From Prunella strophiata (Eukaryota; Chordata; Aves; Passeriformes; Prunellidae), in the NCBI GenBank assembly GCA_036583965.1, contig JAZBQD010000021.1:16978266-17042265 (forward strand): a stretch of 64,000 nucleotides of DNA, read 5' to 3'. The translations under genes and the position numbers were made by a program. Within the stretch, counting starts at the first letter, position 1. Every line of letters begins with the position of its first letter. Below are positions 51,352 to 63,900 of the stretch, piece by piece. Below the pieces are notes generated by a model, which saw only the letters and a list, made by a program, of their open reading frames with translations, did no database searches and was not told the origin of the DNA.

Positions 51352-51390
<39 letters not shown>
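51352..51390. repeat. Poly-A tract (39)
   Basis: Thirty-nine consecutive A, the longest homopolymer in the window, followed 20 bases later by an ACAAAACCAAAAACAAAAC run. No retrocopied gene precedes it. Avian CR1 elements do not end in poly-A, so the tract is not explained by the main LINE of birds. Its length may vary or be affected by sequencing error. Confidence 0.95.
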
Positions 51391-51393
<3 letters not shown>

Positions 51394-51429
51394 GGGTCTG
51401 GTCCTATAGGAAAAAACAAAACCAAAAAC

Positions 51430-53840
51430 AAAACAAAACACATAAAGAGCTGTAGAAGACTGCAGGCTGCTGGGACTGGGGTGTGGACCTGACAGCAGCC
51501 CCAAACATGCAGGAACTCTTACAGGAGAGTCACTGGGTTGGGCTGGATCACAAAAATTCCGTGCAGGGTCACTGTTAGCACTTGTCCTGCCAGAGAGGAG
51601 GCACCAACCATGTCCCACACAAGCATTTCACTTCAAAAGTCTTAGAGTAAGACTTAGTCATGTTCCTCATCAGAGAGCTTCACTGATCGACTTCACACCA
51701 TCCAAAGGTACTGTTGTGCTGTCAGAGATGTTCAAGCACTTGAAGTTGATTCCTTTTTTTTTTGTTTCTTTGATTTCTCTGTCTTTCTCTTGAGTGACAG
51801 CTCCCCCATAAATGTACAAATGAGATCAATGTAGAGTCTGACCACTGACATTAGCAGGACCTCTACTTGAATCCCCCTTTTTGGCAATGTAGTGCAAATA
51901 GATCAAAGAGTCTTTTAGGGATGGTATTTTACATTACTTACTTCATCTTCTCTTGCTCTTGTTTCTATCAAATCATCTCTAATATTGAAGGATTCTCCCA
52001 CAATGCAAAAGTTTATTAGAGGCCAATGCCTCATGGCACCCTTGCATTCACCTTTCCCCCTCCTCTGACAGAGCTCCTCAGGCTTCCACATCCTCTGTCT
52101 CCCTTCATCATTTCTGGATAGAGAACATAGAGGCAGAATATTCAGAATATCACAGGTCCCCGTCTCCGGGAAACCAGGCACTGCAGCTGCCAGGGATTTC
52201 AGCTAGCACCACAGAGCTCCTGAAAAGTCAAGTGTCTTCAGGAGGGGCAGACATCTGCTGCCATCCCCATATTTTTTCCTCTCTGTTCAGATTAACCATC
52301 TCTGTCCCTCTGCACAGTTTGCTTGCCAGAGAGAAAGCAGGATTAAAGGTGTTTCTACATTACCACTCTTTCAATGGGGAAAGGGAAAAAAAGGGGCTTA
52401 ATATAGCTTGAGAAACAAAGACAACAGCATGGGGAAGAAAGAAAGCACAGGTGTAATTTCTGGGCACAGTGAGAAGCCTTTTAAAAGCCCTTCAATGAGC
52501 AGTGTGTACATGTTTACCACCACTGCAGCTGACATATAGCCACAGGAGCACTGCACTACAGGGATCAAATGAGAACTTGTGGAGGGCTATTGAACACCAG
52601 GAATTTTCACAGTAAGGCAGAACAAAATTATTCAGCACTAGGGGGTTCTCTAATTTTGGTACACTTGGAAAATAAAGCAGTGCCTTTGTCCAGGACTAAT
52701 ATTTGCTCTCCAATGGCCAAATCCATCCGTTGCTTTTCTTAGCTGTGACCTGGGATATGTAGGCTAGCATTTGACATTTGGGCTGTTCAAGGAAATATGC
52801 AGAAATACTCACTCAAGGCTTGCTAGAGGACTTTTTTTTTGATTCTATTTTGGTTGCTTTGCGTACCTAACTTCTCCGAACGGTCCCAGGGCTTACACTT
52901 TGGCATATATTTAAAAATGTAAATAGATTTTCAAGGCTAGCACTGAGCCTCAGGGAGTCTCCAGTGAGATAAACAACTGGGCTGGCGAAACCCTTGAAAT
53001 GTTTGCTGGGAGAGCAGAGGAAAACCCTCCTGAGATGCCAGCAGGCAGCACCAGCCACGACTGCAAGGCCATTCTGCCTCAGATTCCACTGAGCTCGATT
53101 ACAAACACTGCCAGGCCACAGCTTTGCAGCCAAGCACAGATTTCAGAGGGGAAAAGCCCAGTCACTCCTCCATCATGTGCGTTTTGGGTTGGGATTTCTT
53201 GTAGGGTTTAGTCTTGTAAGGGCCTGTGCCAGCCGTGCCATTGATTGGAAAGGCTGCAGCAAGATGCCTCACAAGATGATCCCGTTTTTATGGCTGAAAT
53301 TACACTATCTACAGCCATTAAGTACCTTTTTCTCCTCATTAAATGTTGATCGTTTCCTCTGATAAAATATGGCTCTGGAAGATTGCTGTTCCAGGTTCCA
53401 GCTTTCGCCTTGCTCCTGAGGCAAAGGTTTTAAAGGTGCAATCCTGCAAATTACTCCCCTAGTAAGGATTTTTATGCAAATCGTCCTGTTAACTTTACAC
53501 AAGAAAGAGTTTGCTGGATCATGCCATTATCCCTAGGCTTACAATGGAAACACAACTGACCTTTAGCTGTAATGAGCACCAGTTAAAAAAAAAAAGTGAC
53601 AAAATTGTCTGGATCTGTGCAAGCTGATACAAGCTGTGCCACACTGGTAGGGGACAGATCTTGGAGCAGGCTGAAGGAGTTAAGTCATTTCACAGTGTTA
53701 GATAACAGCTAATTGACAGCAGATATAATGCATGTTGATAACCAAATGTAATTCAGCAGCTAAGAATGAAAGAGCCCAAATATCTGCTAAACCAAGCTGC
53801 ATGGGAGTTATTATAGGAATGTTCCCAAAGCTTTTGCAGC
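51430..53840. other. Intergenic stretch, nothing recognised
   Basis: Ordinary non-coding sequence. The block at about 53.16-53.52 kb is moderately AT-rich and of even composition and could be conserved, but no feature is certain. Confidence 0.45.
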
Positions 53841-53846
53841 TGCAGC

Positions 53847-53946
53847 AAAAAAAAACCAACAAAACCAACAAAACCCACAAAAAGCCAAAAAACAAATACA
53901 AACTCCCCAAAAAAACCAAAACCAAAACCAAAACCAGACCAAACCC
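53847..53946. repeat. A-rich (AAAACC/AACAAAACC)n low-complexity run
   Basis: About 100 bases of almost pure A and C: (CAACAAAAC)n at the left, an A-rich middle, and (CAAAAC)n at the right. It makes the repetitive Lys/Thr/Asn frame on the plus strand and the Val/Leu/Phe frame on the minus strand, neither of which is a gene. Confidence 0.9.
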
Positions 53947-53949
53947 CTG

Positions 53950-56140
53950 TGATTTAGTGCAAAAGAACGAGGAATCAAAGCAGATGGTGCAGTTGGTGTG
54001 GAAGGTGCCAGTGCAATTGCACCTCAAGTGTGGCCTTTTGAGTGCCCAGTGTGCAGCAGGGGATGAGAAATGGAGCTGAGCACAGGAGTTGTGGCACTGG
54101 CCTTGTGGGATTACAGGCAGGATGGACTCCTTGGGTGAACTTGTGTGTGAGAACAGGGCAGAAAGATTTCTGATATTTTACTAAATTCAGTTCAGAGGTG
54201 TTAGGCAGGTTACCAGCACTGGAGAAAAAGGTTCAGGGTACAAGTGGGTTGTCAGATCAATGGATCTTGGCCCAGCTCTTGACATCATCTACCTCTTTGT
54301 GCTTTTCCTCCCCTTTTTAGCCCAAGGAGGCTGTGGAAAAGGCCCAACATCTCTCAATCGTGCCTCTGCCAGCAGCTGCCATTCTCCCCTCACCCAGCCA
54401 GGCATTGATGTTGTTAATGCAAACATTTGCCATCACTCTGCAGCTGTAGCAGAAACAGATCAGAACCACCATGGCCATTCCACACTTCCCTTTGCTTCAT
54501 TTCCACTTCATTTCTCCTCCCTGCTCGTGCCTGCCCATGACTCCACTCCATCACTCACCCAGGGTCTCTTCATTTCCCTTGCATTGTTCTCTCCTTTCCT
54601 TCCCTCATCTCCTCCTTGTCCTTTGCCACCCCACTGGGCTTTTTTTTCTTCATTCCCTTGCTTTTACCTTTTCTCTCTGTCTTCTTTCTTTCCTTCCACT
54701 CTCTGATGGTAGTTTTGATGCCTTCCCCTTGCCTCTTTTATTGCCCAGCTGCATTGCCTATTGTATTACTTGCCATTATCTCCAAATATATTTTGATATA
54801 TTTCCCCCATTTTTCGAGCCTGGATTTTTGTTCCCTTAAAGGCACCAGAAAGCACTAAGGGTTAGAGAGGGGAACTGAAAAGCATTCCAGTAGTTTTCCA
54901 TCAGCCTGTGTATGAAGCACTTCTTTTTCCACTTGATGAGAAAGCAGTAATCAGGTTCCCCCTGCATCGAGCTCTTTTACACAAAGAGGCTGCTGCAAAA
55001 AGAAACCAAATAGATTTCTACCTGGCCTCCCCCTTATCTCTGCCTCAAAGCCTGGTGAACCCTCAGCCTTTTTGCTCTCTGTGCCATGCAAAGCACACAC
55101 AAGGTCGAGGGGATGAGCCTCATCCCAGCTTGGTGGTGCAGGTCACTGCTGAGGTTGTGGATTGGGCCCTGCAATTTATTTCCCACCTGGAGAATTTAAA
55201 GCCTTGGCCCAATAGCAGGGAGAGGAGATCTCTAACTCTGCAACAGCTGAAATGGTGTCAGAATGGAAGGAAAAGGGAGAAATGCTGCAGTGCTAAAAGT
55301 AAGCTTTGATCTGCAGATTAAACATCACCCAGTCCCTTGGGTTCCCACCCTCCTACCTGTGACCACAGGGTTGAAAAATGCTGATATGTGCACAGAGGAA
55401 GGTTCTGCTCTAAGGACTGAAATACAGGTTTCAATCTGTGAAATGCAACATGCTCCCCTCCTCAGCTTTGTCTCTACCAGCAAAAATCAGAGCAACCTCC
55501 AGGGAGCACTTGCTGCTCCCACCAGCCTTGTTCCCAGCTCTCTCCCTTCTGCACCAGCAGCCATGGACCCAGCTGGGCTGGGCTGCTCCCAGCAGGGCCC
55601 TTCCCTGCACCACAGAGCTCCTGATTTGAGGGAGCTGGGTCTGTCAGAGCCCACCAGATTTGCCACAGACCAGCAAATCCCACAGATGAGAGGCCAGGAA
55701 CAGAGGCTGCCCTGGTACAGGTCTTTCCAGTCCCTATAACAAAGGGGATGGAGTTCCAGTTTCCCCTTGAAGCACCCCACACAGTGAGGAGGTGCAGATG
55801 CTGTGGTGCCCCCAGCGAGCTGGGCACTGCATCAGTGCCCTAAGCATTTCTGCAACTTCAGAAGAAGATGAAACAAAACACAGTTCTGAAATTATGCCTA
55901 ATAAAGCAAAGGGAAAATGAGAACATACAGCCAGAAGGTGAAAGGCCCATTATAACAAATTTAGTCTCCTGTTTTTCTTTAAAATATAATTTCAGTCAAA
56001 TGGATCTTATTTGCACGGTTGCAATTGTCACTCCATCTCTTTTCTGCAGCCACACAATACTTTTATCTCTGATGAGAAAATTCTCTAACTGCCTTTGTCT
56101 CATTCTCTACCTTCTCTACAGTCCTCTGCTTTCTTCCCTA
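53950..56140. other. Intergenic stretch, nothing recognised
   Basis: Pyrimidine-rich at 54.3-54.75 kb, which creates long hydrophobic open frames on the plus strand. GC-richer at 55.0-55.8 kb. No domain or splice structure is recognisable. Confidence 0.45.
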
Positions 56141-56147
56141 ACACCAG

Positions 56148-56174
56148 ATAAAATAAAATAAAATAAAATAAATA
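56148..56174. repeat. (ATAAA)n microsatellite
   Basis: Five ATAAA units in a row. Confidence 0.9.
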
Positions 56175-56369
56175 TGAGTCCCTCATCTAAGGCTCAGTAC
56201 CAGAGATTTAACGTTGACAGTGTGCTTTGTCACTTTGGCTCTGGAAAAGGCTTACAAAAGCTTTATTAACAGGCTCATTAGCACGGCCTGATTTACTTCT
56301 GCAGACTTTACTCTTTTACTAGTTTCCAGGAGCATCAGCATCAGTTGCAGGGCTAATGAATTCACTCAG

Positions 56370-56383
56370 ATTTGCATGCTAAT
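56370..56383. promoter_or_regulatory. Back-to-back octamer-type palindrome
   Basis: ATTTGCATGCTAAT combines a perfect POU octamer (ATTTGCAT) with an inverted near-octamer on the same GCATGC core. It differs from a perfect palindrome at only one pair of positions. It sits in an AT-rich block (about 56.2-56.45 kb) with further TAATGA and TTAATA motifs. Binding by POU or homeodomain factors is inference. Confidence 0.3.
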
Positions 56384-57706
56384 GAAACTCCCATGACTCT
56401 CTGTGCTCCCGACTTCAAATCGATCTTTGCTGTTGCTTGAGGAATATTAATAGAAATAAAAGTAAAGGGAAGCACCAGGCATTGCAGTTGGACTTGCTGT
56501 AATCTAAGGCTGCTGTGCAATTCACATTTCATACATTACACTGTTTCAGATCTCATTTCTTTCATGCCTTATTGACTCTAGCTGTGCAGGAGGCAGCACC
56601 TTTAGGAAATTCCTGGAACAGGGGACTCAAGGGGCTATTTAGGAAAATCGTACTTGAGCTCTCAATAGATGGGTCAGTCACCAGGAAGTGCTGCCATGCA
56701 CCAGTGCAATTCCAGGTATTTTTCCCCAAACGTGGATACCATTTCTCTTTGACAGAAAACCTTCTGACTTCATTTTCCTGCTGCCTGCATGTGCAGTGCA
56801 TCACACAAAAATGGGGTGAGGGAGCTCCCCTTAACCAGACCTGAACTCAGCTGGGTGAGGGGCCTGATCCAGGGGATCTCTGGCTGGGGAATGGAGCTGC
56901 AGCCATGAAGGGAGCAGAGACATCTCCAGTGACAGCACAACACCCTTCCCTGCTAGAAGCAATGAGGGGACCAGTACCAAATGTATTCCTCACATTCTGG
57001 AAACCTTTGGGAACCATTTCCCCAGAGATATCAATTCATTGCACTGTGGCTGCCAATACAGAAATTAATATATTTATATCATCCTGGAGCATAATGATTG
57101 CCATTTCACAGGCTGAAAATCAGTTTGTCTGAATGCCTTCTGAGCAGGGACTGCTTTGTTTTGGGCTGTTGTGAGAAAAGCAGAAGGGATTTGGAAGTGC
57201 AAGGAAGGATTCAGAGCCCCAAATCCTCTGCTCTGGTAGGTCTGTAGGAAGCCTTCCCCACAGGATCTCACTAGCAGACCCAACCAAAACAAACAGCTCA
57301 GTGATGTGCCTCTGTTAATTGGAGATGTTACTCTCTCACTCCCGCTTCAATTTTAGCAATGATGAATGCTGGTAGTTGACTGAAGCCCTAGAAAGAAATC
57401 CCATTGTGCAATCATGTTTTTACAAGAATATTTTTGGCTTCTGAAAGTGCACTTAACACATCCAAATTAATGGAAAAGAGGATTCTTCACTGAGCAGCCT
57501 CCCGTGCCTGCTCTTCTTAATTTGATACAATAGCAGAGCGTACATTGAGATTAAAATGCTCTTTTGGATGCTCAATGGCAAGAAATTATTCAGCAAAAAA
57601 CCAGGGCACCATTTTCATGATAACTCTTGTGAGTGAGGATAATCAAAGAGCTCCATTTTCCCTGCTGCAAAAATAACACAATTCCTACACACTTTTTTTT
57701 AAACTC

Positions 57707-57723
57707 TTTTTTTTTTTTTTTTT
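57707..57723. repeat. Poly-T tract (17)
   Basis: Seventeen consecutive T. Confidence 0.95.
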
Positions 57724-57859
57724 CCCTAACAGAAGTAAAGAAAATTAAATAAAATGTAAAGCAAGCTGTGGACTAATTATCCTTTTCTAGATGAATTCAT
57801 ATTGTAAAATAGCCTATTGAATGCATAATGAGCATCATTACCACCAAGAGGAGGAGAGT

Positions 57860-57935
57860 GGAGCGGTCATCCCGTCATTATCGGCGCTTATTTCGGGAGC
57901 GGAGCAGTGCCAAGGGGAAGCGGATCCTTTGTGCC
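57860..57935. promoter_or_regulatory. Small CpG cluster
   Basis: About seven CpG sites in 75 bases (GAGCGGTCATCCCGTC, TCGGCGC, TTTCGGGAGCGG) in an otherwise CpG-poor region. Retained CpGs suggest an unmethylated or selected short element. There is no gene evidence. Confidence 0.25.
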
Positions 57936-60900
57936 CTGGACACTGGAAAAACAAGCCAAGCTGAGAGCCTCAAACTTCTCTTTATATTCTGAAGCACCTC
58001 ACCCTGCCTCCAGCTGTCCTCTGTGGGCTTGGAAGGCCTCGGATGCTGGTTGCAGCTGGACACGTGTGTTTGGGATTGGCAGCTCTTCCACCAGCTTCTC
58101 GGCTGGAAACAAAGGGCTGGGCTCAGTCTGCTGCTGTGGGAGCTTTGGAGGGGTAATGTGGGTCAGGGCACTCATCAGGGTGGATGAGACAATTCCCATC
58201 CATGGTTTGGGTAGCTTTTTTTTCATATTTATAGCAGCGTTCCCTACAAAGTGGAATGATTTCCTGGGAGAGGCTCAGCCTGGAGCACCTTTCTCTGCCT
58301 GAGCTCCAGGCTGGGCAGCTCCCACAGGCTGACAGGGACTGCCTCACCTTTCAGCAGGGCCCCCCTCTGCCCTACACACATGGGCTGCTGCCCCTGATCT
58401 CACTGCAGACCTGAGGGGCTGCAGGAAAAATTCCCATTTGCTCTCCCTTCCCCTCTTTCCATCCAAACAGATGCCAGGCACTAAGCACATGCATTGCACT
58501 TTCACAGAGATGAAAATACTCAGAGACTAAAATACTCCTCCTAAGTTAGGAATGTTCCTAAACGGTGCTCCCTGGATATTTTCCCTGCTTTCAAGTGCTT
58601 CCAAGTCTGGATGGCACTGGTACAGCTGAGGTGATGGCCATGGGGGACAGCTGCTCCTCCTTCCAGTGTCACCCTTGATTCAGCAAATCTGTTTCATGCT
58701 CTAAGCCTAAGAGGTCATTTGTAGCAGTTTGGCCTGGATCAACTTGAATGAAAACATCCAATCAAGCCCTAATTGTGACAAATTATATTAGCCTATAGTT
58801 GTGCAAGTTGCATTGCAGCAACTTAATTCAGGCTGTGCTTGGGAAGCCAGGAGAGGCTGAAGAGGCCCCTTCCACACACAGGGAGATGTGTGGGAGGGCT
58901 GAGCTTCCCCCTTCACCCTGCTACTCCTCCCATGAGCAGATTTTCATCCCAAAGGGCTTATGTGCTGTCAGCTAGACACTGCCCAAGGTTCTAGAGGAAT
59001 TAAGCAGGTTAGTCCCACTCCGTGGAACTCACAGTTTGATGCTGGCTGAAAGACCTGAGGAGAAAGAGCAGCTGGCTTGTGACACAGGAAACTGTAAAAA
59101 TGAGGTGCAAGAAAGAGGAATGTGATGGGATTGGGTGTCCCTGCCCCTCTATTCCTCATTCCTGCAAGGAAGATTCACTGGACCTTCAAATGGCTTTTCT
59201 AGTGCAAAATATGACAGTGAAGGAAAAAAAAACAGGAAAGAAAAGAGAGGAAATACTAAAATTAATTTCCCTACATGACATATTTTAAAGGGCACTGTCA
59301 ATTTGCTTTATAATTACATTTCTAAATCACTGGAAGATTACACTGAAAGGTGAACTTTACAAAACCTGAATATTTTTATTAATTTTTTTTAAATTAAAAA
59401 CCTTTTTGGGGATTTAAATACAATCCTTCTGTGCTGTAAGCCCGTGTAACAGCAACAGCAAGGAAATGGATGGGATATGCTATCCGTGTTCCTGCTCATT
59501 TGTACCTCTCATTTCCCACTAAGGCTACTAAACCTCAAAAGATTTAGCAGCTCCTTCTCAAAGGATGAGCAGCATGCTTAAGCACAAGTGCTCAGGTCTC
59601 CCCAAAATTTTGACACTGCCCTCATTCCTCAGGATCGTGAGAAAGGGCTTGAAGTGTTAATATTTGAGGCAAGAGGTTTATTTTGTTATCCAGTTTTTGA
59701 GCCCTTCCAGATATCCCCATTTCATGCCTTCAGGCTTTTCTCTGCAATGAGGAAAGCTCAAGGTGTCTTAGCTGAGAGCTGAGCTTCTCACCTTATCAAA
59801 TTGCTCCAGGTCTGAGAGAGAAGCCAGGCGTCAAGAGAATCAGCACAGAGATCTCCAGCTCTGCCTGTGGGGAAAAATTTGTTCTGGAAACACTGGAATG
59901 AACCAGAGGGATGTGATCCTGCACAGGTGGGCTCAGGTGCCCCTGGCCTTAATTCCTCCTCCTTTGCAACATTCTGTGAAAATAAAGCAAATCTTGCCTA
60001 AATTTGTGCTGGAGACACTCAGAGGACACTCGTGTAAGGCACTGGGCTAAGCAGAGATGTGATTTAAAAGTGCCCTGGCTAAAGCACATTAAATTTTAAC
60101 ATCACCACTCCACGTTGACATAGGGCTGATTTCACCTGAGCTCCTTTTGCTGTGAGATGAAATCTGGTTTAACTGATTAACTTTCCCACCTGAGCTAACT
60201 CCCTGCCTCGTCCTAACAAGGCACAAAAATAAAAGCACAAAGCAGCTCGATGTTGTAGTGGTTGTAGGAAATGATGGGGCTCCCTGTGCTCATCCACTAC
60301 AGGAATCTATATTAGGTTTTTCAAAGTCTTACAAGCACAATGAGCTCAGTGCAGGTGAGATTTATTTCTCTCGTTCTCTAATATATATGGGCCCAGATTC
60401 TCTGCTTGTTTAATCCACTGGTTTACATGGATTTACAGCAGATATTGGCATTTGATCTATGACTGGGCTTGGTCTTTTGGCTCTAGCTTGAGTGAAGGAA
60501 TAAAGTTCAGAGGACAAATTAATAGAGAGAAAAATTAGCTTTTCATGTGTTGAAGACAACAAAATTGCAGTCTGCCATCAAATAATCATCTAAATAAATA
60601 ACCTTGAGAAAACCAATTACTTACATAGGAGGAAGCTATTGGCAGAGGTGTGAGTATCCTCCTGCTGCACCAGACTGAAAAGCCAATATTTATGTATAAA
60701 ATGGAAATCTGGTTACTGAGACAGCATTGCAATTCACCCATTGTAATTAAAAAAATAACAATCACGGTTCAAGATAATCCTTCAGGTAATCAAAAGCTGG
60801 ATCAGTGGCAGGTGCTGGTACTGAGCTGTGCCCTTGCTGGCAGGTCCCCAGTGCAGGCAGTGACAAAGCTCTGACTGCCAAAGGTAGGATGTGATGGCTG

Positions 60901-60955
60901 ATGGGGTTGTTTAGCCCAAAGAGGCATGGGGCAATAACCTGCAGAATTTGGGGAC

Positions 60956-60976
60956 AAAAAAAAAAAAAAAAAAAAC
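60956..60976. repeat. Poly-A tract (21) with AC-rich tail
   Basis: Twenty-one A followed by CAAAAAAACCAAAAAAACCC, the same style of tail as at 33.56 and 53.85 kb. Confidence 0.95.
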
Positions 60977-63900
60977 AAAAAAACCAAAAAAACCCAAAAG
61001 CATCCCTCTATTTACAGCAGGGCTCCCCACACAATGAATTCAAATATATGTGTGTATAAAGCCCATTTGAATGGGTTACATTGGAAATTCAGGCTTTATG
61101 GCCCTGAAAGACAAAGAACATCAAATGATTTTGCTTCTAATATGAGCACGTTAGAGATTTAAACAGCATTTGGTCTACTGAAACAAGATAAGGCCTGGAA
61201 TAATAATCAGCAGTTCAAAGATTTATCTAAATATGTTTGGCAGTTCCCCGCCCTTTGCCTCGCAATGTGAGCATCCCACAATTGAGACCATACCCTGCAA
61301 ATTACCACCCTCTGTGGGGTTCTCACTTTAAATTATTCCAAATAAGCAAGGCCAAATGCTCTCAACTTAGCCAGAGATAATCAACTAATGTAAAGCAATT
61401 TCCAACAGTTCTATTTTTCTGCTTCAGGCTCTTCAAAAGACAAACAAAGCCACATAGAAAATTGGCATGGAAAGGGACAAGAATTGTCACCTATTGCTTG
61501 TTGGTGCTGGACCAGCTTTTGTGTGTTTTCCTAATTATTAGGATTAGCAGTGTTGGATACCCAGCCTCAGCCCCCTCTGGGATTCAGCAGCAGCACTGGA
61601 CATTGTGTTGGAGGCTGTGGGAATGAGATCTTATTAGTCAGGCAATCCATGTCCTGGTAGAAAGCTGAAGGAATTAGTTTCACTTCCAGGGCTTTTTAAT
61701 TATGGTCAAACACAAGTGCCCCAGTCAGACAAAGAAGTTGCATTACCTGCTGAAATTTCAGATCGTGGCACTCTCTCCTTAAGGCATTGTGTTTGCTGTC
61801 TGCCTTGACTTTCAATTTACAGTAGCTGTTTCTTCTTGTAGCACAAGACAACAAATTTCACTGTATATTCAGAAACTCAGTGCAATGTAGATGAAATTCC
61901 ATAATTTACATAATCAACTTCTGAGCTGAAAGTTCTGGGTTTAGACATATCCCTGAAATAGAAAGGGTTTTGCTTTTTTCTTGTGTTTTGGAAGGTATGA
62001 CTCTTCATTTTGCACAAAATTGTATCATTCTGCCTTGCTGTTTTTAGTATACCCCATTATCAGTCAAACTAATAGGCCTGGAGAATGAAACCCCCAAAAG
62101 AAATCCACCACATTAGTGAAATAAATACAGTTAATGATGATAATTAAGTCACTAGGGATAATTGAGAGATTATCCAATTACTATCTATAATTCTTTGGCT
62201 TGCAAATAAGATAGGGGTGTGTAGAGCTAATCCATTCTAGCAATAATAATAATAATTAAAAAATTAGTAGGGGGAAAAAGCACAAAAAGCCCCCAACCCA
62301 CAAATTATTAGATTTCTTCACAACTGGAAGTATTTTGTCAGTTTAATTGCCTAGCTGGAGAGTTTTTCTAGTCTGGAGTAATTTTTTTAGGCAGCTGTTG
62401 CAACACTGGTCTCCTGAGGATGGTGAGATATTTTGGGTCACTGAATTCCCTGATGCAATTCCTGATTCCCTGGAGAAGCCCTGCTGTCCCCCAGATCCCC
62501 TAAGATGGACACATGTGCTCCTAGCAAAGGCTTTACAGTAACCACAATGAGCTGACCCAAAATAAGAAGAGATGGGATCAGTCCAGGGGTGTGCTGTGGG
62601 TTCTGATGGTAAATTTAGGACAGAAGCACAGTTCCAGCAGCTCTGCCCTACAAAAAGCCCCTCAGGTCCCCCAGGGACTGCAGTGCCACTCTTTTGTGTT
62701 GGTTTTGCAGGCAGGCAGTCATGCTGTCACAGAGCTAAGGAGAGGTGGTTGACCCCCCTGACCAGGTCAGGTGCTAAGGGAGGCTTTGGTCCCAAATATT
62801 TCTCAGTCTCAGCCTGTGGCTCGAGTTCTCTAATTTAGCAAGTGGATTAGGGACAAGAGCCAAACCCCAGGAAAACTCAGCAGCACTCTGGGTAAAGTTT
62901 GTACACTCAGGGATAGGCACCATTTTTTGGGAGGTAGCTACACTTTTGTTCTCTCTTTCAAGCATTTGTAGGGCTCTGCTTGGCACAGGTAATTTAAGGA
63001 GATCTAAATATGGCCCCCAGCAAGTCAATTAAGGATGTGTTTAATTTTAACGTGGGCATAGCTCCTTTGGATCTCATCCATGGAAATCAATGGCAGGGCT
63101 GCTGCTGGTTTGATTGGCTTCGGATCAGAGCCAGCAATTTTGATTGTAGAGATCGAATGCTTGAAATTAATTATATGACTAATGCTTCACTGGATTAGGG
63201 AATCAATTAATGGAAGTGGGGTGCTTGTTAGCAGATTTCCATTAACTTTCATGCAGATTTTTCTCCTGAACACAAACTGCATATTCATTGCCCTTGAATG
63301 CATTTAGGTAAGTTGGAAAAATAATAAGATGGTTGAAATAACCAGAATTTTCTAATGAAGCTGCTGAAAGGAGTGTGGGATTCTGTGCTGGAAATTAAAT
63401 CCTTGTATTGGAAGACCTTGTGCCAAGTCCTCATACCAAAGAGGTAAGCACCAGAAAGCTTTTCCAATCCTGTTTATGCCAGAAGCTCTTCAGTCTGGGA
63501 TTGACAGACCTGGAAGGTGATCATCTTCACAACCCAATCAGAAGGATCAGAAATGAGATAGCAAAGTACAACCCTTTCTCCACACATCTTTTCTCATCTT
63601 TGAGTAGGTGCTGGAGGGGAAAGCATCCTTCAGCACTTCAGCTTAACACAGGCAGCTCTAACTACAAGATCATCCCTGCTCCCACCCCTATCCATCCCTC
63701 CCAGCTCAGTGAAACCTCATTTCATGCTCAAAGCTCCCCATGGACTCTGAAAACACCCCCAAAATCAGGTTCTGGCAGGTGTAAACACCCTCTGGGGGCC
63801 AGAAGGTGCTGTAGGAAGGGATGGCTCCTTGGGAAGGTCCCAACCTGCTCAGCCACCACAGGCTTTGATGGGCTGCACTTTATACCAGGATGGTTTTAGT

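Noticed and set aside
51175..51618. 147-codon minus-strand frame with a poly-Phe run
   Set aside because: The frame is held open by the 39-base A tract; no protein similarity is visible.
53698..54079. Lys/Thr/Asn-rich plus-strand frame and Val/Leu-rich minus-strand frame
   Set aside because: Products of the (AAAACC)n low-complexity run.
54260..54858. Hydrophobic plus-strand frames that look like membrane proteins
   Set aside because: The stretch is pyrimidine-rich, which gives Leu/Phe/Ser/Pro codons in every plus frame. There is no consistent start, domain or splice context.
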